DNA from: Spirochaetales bacterium
GTDB lineage: Bacteria; Spirochaetota; Spirochaetia; ARS1246
Length of the DNA: 11,089 nt
Reading direction: 5' to 3'
NCBI GenBank assembly: GCA_018644745.1
Contig: JABGPX010000504.1
Coordinates: 1 to 11,089, forward strand
Shown here: piece after piece, positions 1 through 6,352 of the stretch
Layout: every line of letters begins with the position of its first letter
How positions within the stretch are numbered: the stretch's first letter is position 1
The notes under the pieces: generated by a model
What the model was told of the DNA's origin: nothing
What the model saw: only the letters and a program-made list of their open reading frames with translations
Database searches by the model: none
Translations under genes and position numbers: made by a program

Positions 1-649
1 AAACTCCTTCCGTTATCTGCCCTGTCATTACCCTCACTACTTCCGTTAATCCCGCCACAACTGCTGTACCATCCAGCAAATTCACAGTCATTGTATAATA
101 ACCCGACGGCACATCCGCCATGAGAACTGACGCGGAACCCACGCCGTCGATGGCAAAATTTACGGTCTGGGATAACGCCCCATCGCCGACAAGCTGAGCG
201 TTTATGGCCGGATTTGTCAAAAGATCTCCCGCCCATTGAAGACCGACCGAGATATCACCCTGCCCGGTGATCGGGCTGATTTCTATCGATAGATTTTCGG
301 TTTCGCCGCTACGTATTTCCACCTCTCCGCTGCCCTCGCCGATTAATCGGCTCTCCGCGTTGAAAACTTCCGCCGATACACTCCATGTTCCGAATATCAG
401 CCCATCAAAAGTAGTTGATTCCTCGCTCGATGATACAGAGAAGCTTTCATCCGACGGACCCGTACCGGTAATCTCGAAATACGCTGGAACGCTTGATATG
501 TCCGGGGAAAGGGTTTTTGGCTGAAAATTGCCAAAATCGACCTGAAGCGATCCATAACTCCCGGTAAACACATCCAGCCGGGGTAAGGCGCACGACGCGG
601 CGAGCATTGCAAATATAGTGTATAATCCCAGTTTCAAAGCCCGGCACAT
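1..649 (-). CDS. Surface lipoprotein, paralogue of its upstream neighbour (C-terminus beyond window)
   Basis: I translated this frame by hand from ATG at 649-647; it stays open for 216 codons to the window edge, so the 3' end is missing. The N-terminus is a short basic-hydrophobic signal ending in MLAASC, a relaxed spirochaete-style lipobox with the lipidated cysteine at residue 20, so it is probably an anchored envelope lipoprotein. The mature part is beta-rich and repeats landmarks of the neighbouring protein: KTLSPDIS, GPSDESF, IGEGSG, SPITGQGD, and GYYTMTV followed by EVVRVMTG. The start lies two bases after the upstream stop codon, and AGAAGG within the last codons of that gene serves as ribosome site, so the two are probably translationally coupled and share a promoter. 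Function unknown; family membership is seen, cell location is inferred. Confidence 0.85.
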   Translation of the reverse strand, partial: MCRALKLGLYTIFAMLAASCALPRLDVFTGSYGSLQVDFGNFQPKTLSPDISSVPAYFEITGTGPSDESFSVSSSEESTTFDGLIFGTWSVSAEVFNAESRLIGEGSGEVEIRSGETENLSIEISPITGQGDISVGLQWAGDLLTNPAINAQLVGDGALSQTVNFAIDGVGSASVLMADVPSGYYTMTVNLLDGTAVVAGLTEVVRVMTGQITEGV

Positions 650-651
650 TG

Positions 652-1617
652 CTAGCCTTCTAATACCGTAAATTGATGAGTAGTCGAGCCTGCCCGGCGG
701 CCGTCGGTTGTAAACGCGGTTACATCGACCCGGTAGTAGCCCGGCTCCAGGGTCTGCCCGAGGGTGATGCTGTTGCCCAATGTTATGGATACGCCGTTTA
801 GGTACCAGGCGTATATCACCGCTGTGCTCTCTGATGGAGTTGACGCGGTTATGGTCATCGAACTATTCAACGTAAGTTCGGGTACTTGCCCGGAAATGGC
901 CACTTCCACCGGGTCTTCCATATTCGGGGTGATATTAATTTGTACCGATCCGCCGGGCTGATTTATGTCGGTGAAATCGTAGGATCCGGCGGTAATTGCA
1001 CCGGAAACGATCCTGGTTACCTCCACGGCGCCCATAACAGGAATTCCGTTATCTTTGAGCTGCACTACCAGCGTGTAGTAACCTGAGTCCAGAATACCGC
1101 CGATGTGGCGGGCCGATCCGGTTAACACATCAAAGGTCAGCGGCCGGCTTACGCCTTCGGTATCGAGCAGCTCGCCTTCGATTCCGGCAATATCAACCGC
1201 CGCGGGATTCCAGGTTACCGCCAGGTCGAAAGTACCGGTGCCGTCCACCGGCGAAACAAAAATAGACACAGGTTCCACCGTTCCCGTACGTATGAGCACC
1301 GGGGAGCTGCCCTGGCCGATCAGGTGGCCGCTGCTGTTCTCCGCGGATACCAGGATGTTCCATTCACCGATAAGTAAATCCGGCACATCCACACTTGCCT
1401 CCGCCGTATCTATGTCAAAGCTTTCGCCTGAGGGTCCAAATCCTGCTATATGATAGTTTGCCGGGTCCAGACTGATATTCGGTTCGAGAGTTTTCACATT
1501 CATCGCATCGATTGAGAGGTGCATGGTGCCGATTTGATCGTTCAAAGTCGGCACATGGCATGAGATAATTGCGATTGAGATAATAGCAAGCGTGGTGATT
1601 GTCTGATAGTTGGTCAT
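652..1617 (-). CDS. Lipoprotein with repeated beta domains and C-terminal Ig/PKD-like domain
   Basis: This 321-residue protein starts at ATG 1617 behind AAAGGAGC, a strong ribosome site with 8-9 bases spacing. The signal peptide ends in AIISC, with Cys20 as the likely lipidation site; an I-I-S-C lipobox is relaxed but usual in spirochaetes. Residues about 30-210 form a beta-rich region shared with the downstream paralogue (KTLEPNIS 42-49, GPSGESF 61-67, GYYTLVV 179-185). Residues about 237-321 look like an Ig/PKD-type domain (WYLNG 271-275, GYYRVDV 293-299). No catalytic motif is visible, so a structural, binding or adhesion role at the cell surface is the best inference. It is the first gene after a candidate sigma-54 promoter, about 30 bases from the predicted transcript start, and lies directly downstream of the gene for a sigma-54 activator. 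Confidence 0.88.
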   Translation of the reverse strand: MTNYQTITTLAIISIAIISCHVPTLNDQIGTMHLSIDAMNVKTLEPNISLDPANYHIAGFGPSGESFDIDTAEASVDVPDLLIGEWNILVSAENSSGHLIGQGSSPVLIRTGTVEPVSIFVSPVDGTGTFDLAVTWNPAAVDIAGIEGELLDTEGVSRPLTFDVLTGSARHIGGILDSGYYTLVVQLKDNGIPVMGAVEVTRIVSGAITAGSYDFTDINQPGGSVQINITPNMEDPVEVAISGQVPELTLNSSMTITASTPSESTAVIYAWYLNGVSITLGNSITLGQTLEPGYYRVDVTAFTTDGRRAGSTTHQFTVLEG

Positions 1618-1657
1618 TCCTGCAGCTCCTTTCGGCCGTAGCCGTCGCCTACACTAA

Positions 1658-1673
1658 TGCACAAACCGTGCCA
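1658..1673 (-). promoter_or_regulatory. Candidate sigma-54 (-24/-12) promoter for the lipoprotein pair
   Basis: Read on the minus strand the site is TGGCACGGTTTGTGCA. Against the sigma-54 consensus TGGCACG-N4-TTGCA it has one mismatch (GTGC for TTGC), and the required GG-N10-GC spacing is exact: GG at 1672-1671 and GC at 1660-1659. The predicted transcript start is near 1647, giving a leader of about 30 bases that contains the ribosome site for the lipoprotein at 1617. The adjacent upstream gene encodes a GAFTGA-type sigma-54 activator, which raises the prior strongly. Caveat: the core is also a small inverted repeat (GCAC-N5-GTGC), so the match could partly reflect a symmetric operator. Confidence 0.7.
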
Positions 1674-1693
1674 TGCATGAGCGAGGCTGATTT

Positions 1694-1717
1694 CGGTATT
1701 TCTGTAAAGGAATACCG
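1694..1717. repeat. Inverted repeat upstream of the sigma-54 promoter
   Basis: CGGTATT (1694-1700) and AATACCG (1711-1717) are perfect complements with a 10-base spacer. As plus-strand RNA the stem could extend to about 10 pairs with a GTAA loop. The centre is about 58 bp upstream of the predicted sigma-54 transcript start. It could be an activator or accessory-factor site. It does not look like a terminator for the minus-strand regulator gene, because no T-run follows on that strand. Confidence 0.4.
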
Positions 1718-1755
1718 GGAGTTTTTGCTTTCTGCTTCAGGTTTTTGGTGATTTT

Positions 1756-1775
1756 TAATTACTAAATGGTTATTA
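1756..1775. promoter_or_regulatory. AT-rich dyad, possible upstream activator site
   Basis: TAATTAC (1756-1762) and GTTATTA (1769-1775) pair at six of seven positions around a 6-base spacer. The centre is about 118 bp upstream of the predicted sigma-54 transcript start, the usual distance for binding sites of NtrC-type activators. The dyad and the distance are seen; the binding role is inferred and unproven. Confidence 0.35.
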
Positions 1776-1799
1776 CCAGAGTCGATGTGGGTACTAGAG

Positions 1800-1829
1800 C
1801 TCTTGGATCAGGTGTGGGTTTTCCAAGAG
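1800..1829. repeat. 8-bp inverted repeat spanning the stop of the regulator gene
   Basis: CTCTTGGA (1800-1807) and TCCAAGAG (1822-1829) are perfect complements with a 14-base loop that contains the regulator stop codon. No U-run follows on the minus strand, so it is not a classical intrinsic terminator. It may shape the 3' end of the transcript, or act as a protein site about 167 bp upstream of the predicted sigma-54 start. Confidence 0.4.
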
Positions 1830-3187
1830 TTATGGGTGATGTTGTGCTTCTTTATCTTATAATTCAACGCTCGGGGGGTCAGCTGAAGCAGCGCCGCCGC
1901 GTCCTTTTGAATCCAATCGGAGTTCTCGAGCGCCTTGATGATGAGCTGGTGCTCAACCTGTTCTAAATTAATGCCTTGCTCGGGGAAACCTCCAGACAAA
2001 TCTAAACTGCCGTTTACTTTCATGTGTTTTGTGAGGTGAAGATCCGCCCGGGTTATTGTGCTGCTTTCGGTCATTATTACAGCCCGTTCGATGCTGTTTT
2101 CCAGTTCACGAATATTGCCCGGCCAATCATAATCCATCAGAAGCCTGGCGGCCGCCGGATCGAAATCCTCGATTGTTTTATTGATGTCTCCGGAGTATTT
2201 TCGCAGGAAAAAACTGGCCAGCGGCAGAATATCCTGTCTTCTCTCCCGTAAAGGTGGAATCCTGATCGTAACAACATTCAACCGGTAATACAGATCCTTC
2301 CTGAAATCACCATCCTCAATCATCTGCTCGAGATTTCTATTCGTTGCCGCGATAAATCGGATATCGACCCGTATCGTCCGGTTACTGCCCAGCCGCTCCA
2401 GCTCCCGTTCCTGAAGCACCCTCAGTATTTTTACCTGCGTCAGCAGGCTTACGTCTCCGATTTCATCGAGCAGTATGCTGCCCCCGTCGGCTTGCTCAAA
2501 TCTACCGACACGGAGTCTTTCCGCGCCGGTAAAGGCCCCTTTTTCGTGACCGAAAAGCTCACTTTCAAGCAGCGCGTCGGGCAGCGCAGCGCAGCTGACT
2601 TTTACAAAGGCGCGGTCGGACCGTTCGCTGTTGTAGTGAAGGGTTCCAGCGATAAGCTCTTTTCCGGTGCCGGTTTCGCCTGTGATTATGACGCTAGAAT
2701 CTGTTCTGGCGACTTTTTCGACGATTCTGAGAACTTCTCTAATCTTGGGGCTGTGGGCGATATAATCGCCTGTACGGTAGATCAGCTTGCGTTCACCCCG
2801 CAGATTCTGCGCCTCCCGCTGCAAACGTTTGATCTCGATAGCTTTCTCTACCTTGATGTAGAGCTCTGCGATCCTGAATGGCCGTTGAATAAGATCGAAT
2901 GCGCCTTCACGAATTGCCTGAACCGCCGCGTCTATATTTGCTAGATCGTATGTGACGATAAGAATGGAGCTGGGGTTGTGTTCCGACTTGAGGGCCAGCA
3001 GATCGAGGAATGAGCGGTTTTCCGGAAGAACATCGCAGATGATCACATCAAAAACGTTCTCCTGAAGCGCGGTGTCGGCTTCGTCGAGATTGGAAACCGA
3101 CGAAACCTGGTGTCCGTTACCGCTAAAGAAGTGATCTACTCTATCTGCTGTTTCCTTGTCGCTTTCTATTTCTAACAGCGTTGCCAT
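1808..3187 (-). CDS. NtrC-family sigma-54-dependent response regulator
   Basis: This 459-residue protein has the standard three-part activator layout. The receiver covers about 3-118, with phospho-acceptor candidate Asp52 (CDVLP) and Thr79. The AAA+ domain covers about 142-380: Walker A GETGTGKE at 170-177, the sigma-54 contact loop GAFTGA at 217-222, and Walker B SILLDE at 237-242. A Fis-type helix-turn-helix lies at about 409-452. It should bind upstream sites and open sigma-54 promoter complexes by ATP hydrolysis. The receiver is unusual: the acidic pocket reads EIESD instead of a DD pair, and the conserved lysine is Arg102 (QRPF). The start lies 8 bases after the stop of the outer-membrane-type gene with no clear Shine-Dalgarno, so coupling to that gene is likely. 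No histidine kinase is visible in the window. A candidate sigma-54 promoter lies just downstream. Confidence 0.96.
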   Translation of the reverse strand: MATLLEIESDKETADRVDHFFSGNGHQVSSVSNLDEADTALQENVFDVIICDVLPENRSFLDLLALKSEHNPSSILIVTYDLANIDAAVQAIREGAFDLIQRPFRIAELYIKVEKAIEIKRLQREAQNLRGERKLIYRTGDYIAHSPKIREVLRIVEKVARTDSSVIITGETGTGKELIAGTLHYNSERSDRAFVKVSCAALPDALLESELFGHEKGAFTGAERLRVGRFEQADGGSILLDEIGDVSLLTQVKILRVLQERELERLGSNRTIRVDIRFIAATNRNLEQMIEDGDFRKDLYYRLNVVTIRIPPLRERRQDILPLASFFLRKYSGDINKTIEDFDPAAARLLMDYDWPGNIRELENSIERAVIMTESSTITRADLHLTKHMKVNGSLDLSGGFPEQGINLEQVEHQLIIKALENSDWIQKDAAALLQLTPRALNYKIKKHNITHNSWKTHT

Positions 3188-3195
3188 TTTGGGTG

Positions 3196-3807
3196 TTACT
3201 TAACATAAATAACTACACCAAGTTTCGAATTATTTCCAATTCTCGAATCCAGGGCAATCGTGTAATCGGTCGTACTTTCCACCACGCCGGCTGTGCTGGT
3301 TTTATTTATCGAGATACCCACGTCAGCCGCGAGTACATACTCGGCGAATATCGAGAAATTTTCCAGAAGGAAGAACTCAACACCAAGCAAACCGCCTGCT
3401 GAAATGGGAATTGACATATTCTGCGTCCAGTTGTCATCATCCGTGGTTGTTTTCTGTGTTGTGAAACTCAAATGGGTGAAACCGCCGATATATGGCGATG
3501 CTTTGCCGGGGGCCAGATGCTTTTCCAGGGCAACGCCTAATCCGAAACTCAATGTGCTGAAGTTGTTTGCCGCGAAAATATCAGCCGAATATCTCATTGC
3601 AAGCTTTTCGCCGAGAGTTTTTATCCCGATGCCGGCCTCATAACTTTCGAGTTCAAGCAGAATCGATCCAGTATTAAAGATAATACCAAAGGGCTGCATT
3701 TCCTTCTTCTCTGCCGTCTCCGCCGCCTCTTCAGCCATGAGGCTTCCCGCAGCAGCAAACACGGTAATGAGGGCAAATGCCGCAATTCGTAATAGTTTTG
3801 TGTTCAT
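3196..3807 (-). CDS. Signal-peptide beta-rich protein, probable small outer-membrane barrel
   Basis: This 203-residue protein has a clear Sec signal (basic start, hydrophobic core 8-20, likely cleavage after Ala25 in SLMA-EE). A short Glu/Lys-rich linker (26-36) follows, then alternating amphipathic beta segments separated by polar turns (for example 41-52, 87-96, 104-116, 132-147, 150-160). This suits a small membrane beta-barrel or related envelope protein. The C-terminus ends in Lys rather than the aromatic residue typical of BAM substrates, so barrel assignment is tentative. The ribosome site is strong (GGAGG, 9 bases before ATG). It follows the fibronectin-III lipoprotein by 19 bases and precedes the sigma-54 activator by 8, which indicates one operon. 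I do not recognise a named family. Confidence 0.85.
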   Translation of the reverse strand: MNTKLLRIAAFALITVFAAAGSLMAEEAAETAEKKEMQPFGIIFNTGSILLELESYEAGIGIKTLGEKLAMRYSADIFAANNFSTLSFGLGVALEKHLAPGKASPYIGGFTHLSFTTQKTTTDDDNWTQNMSIPISAGGLLGVEFFLLENFSIFAEYVLAADVGISINKTSTAGVVESTTDYTIALDSRIGNNSKLGVVIYVK

Positions 3808-3826
3808 TTTTCTGTTCCTCCAGTAT

Positions 3827-4243
3827 TTATAACGAGCCGATCCAGTTTACATACCATCCGATAATCGGATCGGCGGTGGTGTCGGTTGATTCATGCAGCG
3901 GGGACTCCTCGCCTGATTCGCTTATCGCGCTAACCGCAAAATCGTAAAAACCGAAGTCAAGTTCATCGCCGGTGATTTTCAATGAGGGGCTCGAATCAGC
4001 TTCCACTTCACTGAGAAGCGTCCAGTCTGACGCGCCGTGGACCCGGTAAAACACGTTGTATGAAACAATTTCCGAGCCGGGGTACGTGCCGGAGTAAGCC
4101 GGGGCGTCCCACGCAAGGGTTAAAGCTTGTGATTTTACCAGGATTTCGACGGGGTTATCGTTGGGCTCAAATAACGAACATGCCGAAAAGGAAAAAACGA
4201 TGAGGGCGGAAAGTCCTATCAGGGCACATCGAAAAACCCACAT
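3827..4243 (-). CDS. Small lipoprotein with one fibronectin type III domain
   Basis: Starting at ATG 4243 gives 138 residues with a lipoprotein signal: hydrophobic stretch 7-19, then SFSAC with Cys22 as the lipidation site. A single fibronectin-III-like domain follows (LTLAWDAP, then YNVFYRVHGASDWTLL, then FGFYDFAVSAIS) and a short tail ends in WYVNWIGSL. An upstream in-frame ATG at 4336 would give 169 residues, but it would put 31 mostly polar, basic residues before the signal; neither start has a strong ribosome site. I prefer 4243 because it places the signal at the N-terminus. It is the first gene of the minus-strand operon with the outer-membrane-type protein and the regulator. Role unknown; domains of this kind usually mediate binding or structure outside the cell. 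Confidence 0.8.
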   Translation of the reverse strand: MWVFRCALIGLSALIVFSFSACSLFEPNDNPVEILVKSQALTLAWDAPAYSGTYPGSEIVSYNVFYRVHGASDWTLLSEVEADSSPSLKITGDELDFGFYDFAVSAISESGEESPLHESTDTTADPIIGWYVNWIGSL

Positions 4244-4263
4244 TTTGTTCTGCTTACAGAATG

Positions 4264-4293
4264 GTTTACGGTTTCGTATGTGCCGGATGTCAA
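4264..4293 (-). promoter_or_regulatory. Weak candidate promoter for the minus-strand envelope operon
   Basis: A perfect -35 hexamer TTGACA lies on the minus strand at 4293-4288. The -10 partners at 17-18 bases spacing (CGTAAA or GTAAAC) match poorly. If real, transcription would start close to the ATG at 4243 and would exclude the longer start at 4336. Confidence 0.25.
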
Positions 4294-4373
4294 AGTAGCG
4301 GTTTATAGTGGTGCCTATCAATAGTATACTTTTCATTATTCTACTTTATGTATCATAGGGTGTGAGCGATGAA

Positions 4374-4414
4374 TTGGCAATGCTTTTCCCTGTCTATTAT
4401 GATTCTAATATAAG
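4374..4414 (+). promoter_or_regulatory. Candidate promoter region for the ABC exporter operon
   Basis: A -35-like TTGGCA (4374-4379) is followed after a short 15-base spacer by TATTAT (4395-4400). A second -10-like TATAAG lies at 4409-4414. The region sits between the divergent operons, immediately before the ribosome site of the ATPase gene. The individual boxes are imperfect. Confidence 0.3.
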
Positions 4415-4433
4415 GATTCTCAGGAGCATCGAT

Positions 4434-5297
4434 ATGGATATCAGCACGATACAGGTTACGGATCTTGAATACTCCTACGGCTCGGTAAAGGCGGTTCGAG
4501 GCGTTAGTTTTGAAGTCGGACGGGGCGAAATTCTCGGATTTCTGGGGCCGAACGGCGCGGGAAAGACCACTACGGTGAAGATTCTTACGGGTCTTTTGCC
4601 GCCGCAGAAGGGCGAGGTAATTGTACTTGGTAATATTCTGCCGAACAAAACGCGGAAAATGCAGGCGCGAATCGGTGTCAGTTTTGAAAAGACCAATCTG
4701 TATGAACAGATGAGCGCCAAGGAAAACCTACTCTTCTATTCCCGCCTGTTTCGAATTTCCAGCTTCGATCCCTTGCGTATACTTGAGCGGGTCGGACTGG
4801 CGGGTAGAGAAAACGACCGCGTCGAAAGCTATTCAAAAGGAATGAAACAACGCCTTATGGTTGCGCGGGCGCTCATCAACCCCCCCGATATTCTGTTCCT
4901 CGACGAACCAACCGACGGCCTCGATCCAGTTTCAGCGGAGACGATCCGCAAAATCATTCTGGAGGAAAAGGAAAGGGGAGCCAGTATATTCCTTACAACT
5001 CATGATATGTCAGAAGCTGACAGACTTGCGGATAGAGTTGCCTTTATCAACCAGGGGGAAATAGCTGCTATCGATAGACCCGCGCTCCTGAAGCAAAATT
5101 ATGGCGAAAGGGCGCTGAATGTAGAGGTTCTCGGAAAAGATGGAGAGGTCCATGGTAAGAAAATTATTCTTGACGACGCGGCGAGCGGCGCCCGGGTCAG
5201 GGAACTTCTGGAAACGGAGAAAGTGGTAACCATGCATAGTGCTGAGGCCACCCTGGAAGATATTTTCATTCAGATTACCGGACGAGGCCTTGCATGA
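4434..5297 (+). CDS. ABC-2 type transporter ATP-binding protein
   Basis: From ATG 4434 this is 287 residues. That start has AGGAG 7 bases upstream, whereas the GTG at 4362 would add 24 residues before the domain without a good site. It carries the full ABC ATPase set: Walker A GPNGAGKT (38-45), signature YSKGMKQR (133-140), Walker B ILFLDEPT (153-160), D-loop GLDP and switch His190 (TTHDM). The Q-loop position reads Phe-Glu (84-85) instead of Gln, followed by NLYEQMSAKENL, as often seen in NatA-type exporters as far as I recall. The C-terminal part (about 220-287) is the accessory region usual in this subfamily. It should power export through the two permeases encoded next. It overlaps the first permease gene by 4 bases (ATGA). 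Substrate unknown. Confidence 0.95.
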   Translation: MDISTIQVTDLEYSYGSVKAVRGVSFEVGRGEILGFLGPNGAGKTTTVKILTGLLPPQKGEVIVLGNILPNKTRKMQARIGVSFEKTNLYEQMSAKENLLFYSRLFRISSFDPLRILERVGLAGRENDRVESYSKGMKQRLMVARALINPPDILFLDEPTDGLDPVSAETIRKIILEEKERGASIFLTTHDMSEADRLADRVAFINQGEIAAIDRPALLKQNYGERALNVEVLGKDGEVHGKKIILDDAASGARVRELLETEKVVTMHSAEATLEDIFIQITGRGLA

Positions 5298-6352
5298 TGG
5301 CTGCGGTAGGCGCCCTGGTAAAAAAAGATTTCACGTTGCTCTTCAGGAACAAGGTCTTGTCGATTCTGCCGCTTGCCGTCTTTGCGTTGATAATTGTTCT
5401 GTATTTTCTTCTTCCCGGAGATGTAGATGAAACCATGAATATCGGTATCTACGGTTTGACGCTGCCTGAACAGATTCTCGATGATATGGCCGTCGATGGT
5501 ATTGTCGTGACCGCGCTATCAACCGAAGAAGAGCTGAAGGAAAGCGTTTCATCTGGAGATGCTGTAATGGGTATCATATTTCCATCCGGCTTGAGCAGAA
5601 GTATAAAAACCGGTGAGAAATTGCGAGTTACGGCGGTATTTTCCTCTACCGCCCCTTCTGAAATGGTTGGCCCCATGGTAAAGATCGCCGAACAGCTTAT
5701 GCTCGTGCTTCATGGAGACGGGGTGGCTCTGGTAAAGGAAGAAGAATATATCCTGGGTCCGGATATGGCGGGAAAACAGATTCCTGCGCGTGACCGGCTT
5801 ATCCCGATTTTCGCCGGATTCATCATCCTCATGGAAATCATGGGCCTCGGGACCCTCATCGCCGAGGAGTTTGATCGAGATACGTTGAGTTCTATACTCA
5901 TCACTTCAACATCGATCGGGTCGGTGCTTACTGCGAAAGCGATTACGGGAGTAGGAATTACCTTTGTACAGGCACTTATTCTACTCGGCGTCTCAGGAGC
6001 TCTTTTTTCCGGACCTCTGCTGCTGGTTACCGGGCTTTTCTTTGGATCGCTTCTGGTAGCCGGGCTGGGATTTCTTATAGCGGCGATTTCCAAAAACATG
6101 ATGACCGTTATTGCCTGGAGCATGCTGGTGATGATCGTGCTTTTTATGCCGGCGCTGAATGTTCTTTTACCCGGCCTGGTTTCGGATTGGATCAAGATAA
6201 TACCCTCTTATTATCTCACCAATTTGATATTTCAGGTGGCTCATTTTGATGCGGGATGGATGGAGCTGTGGCGCGACATCATTTTCTTAATAATTTTCGA
6301 TTTCCTGTTCATCTCCATAGGGGTCACGGCTCTGAAGAGGCGGCGAATATGA
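5294..6352 (+). CDS. ABC-2 type transporter permease, first subunit
   Basis: This 352-residue membrane protein has the ABC-2 exporter layout. One N-terminal membrane segment (about 21-40) is followed by a large extracytoplasmic domain (about 45-165) and five further segments (about 168-190, 213-237, 241-265, 270-293 and 328-346). The motif EEFDRDTLSSILIT (191-204) matches the conserved cytoplasmic loop after segment 2 of this family, and the protein ends in a basic KRRRI tail. The start is ATG at 5294 or the adjacent ATG at 5297; both sit on the stop of the ATPase gene (ATGATG). A 4-base overlap with the second permease gene keeps the operon tightly coupled. It probably forms a heterodimer with that subunit. 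Substrate unknown. Confidence 0.93.
   Translation: MMAAVGALVKKDFTLLFRNKVLSILPLAVFALIIVLYFLLPGDVDETMNIGIYGLTLPEQILDDMAVDGIVVTALSTEEELKESVSSGDAVMGIIFPSGLSRSIKTGEKLRVTAVFSSTAPSEMVGPMVKIAEQLMLVLHGDGVALVKEEEYILGPDMAGKQIPARDRLIPIFAGFIILMEIMGLGTLIAEEFDRDTLSSILITSTSIGSVLTAKAITGVGITFVQALILLGVSGALFSGPLLLVTGLFFGSLLVAGLGFLIAAISKNMMTVIAWSMLVMIVLFMPALNVLLPGLVSDWIKIIPSYYLTNLIFQVAHFDAGWMELWRDIIFLIIFDFLFISIGVTALKRRRI

Noticed and set aside
1694..1721. Hairpin as intrinsic terminator of the regulator gene
   Set aside because: On the minus strand no T-run follows the stem. The short T-run is on the plus side, where no gene ends.
2492..2944. 150-codon plus-strand open frame
   Set aside because: It lies antisense inside the sigma-54 activator, whose AAA+ motifs are unmistakable. 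The frame has no recognisable domain and no ribosome site.
5710..6195. 161-codon minus-strand open frame
   Set aside because: It is antisense to the membrane segments of the first permease; the Ser/Ile/Pro-rich translation is typical of reverse-strand shadow.
6256..6348. Upstream extension of the second permease
   Set aside because: It would overlap the first permease by about 97 bases and add 31 polar residues before the membrane protein. The ATGA-coupled start at 6349 is better.
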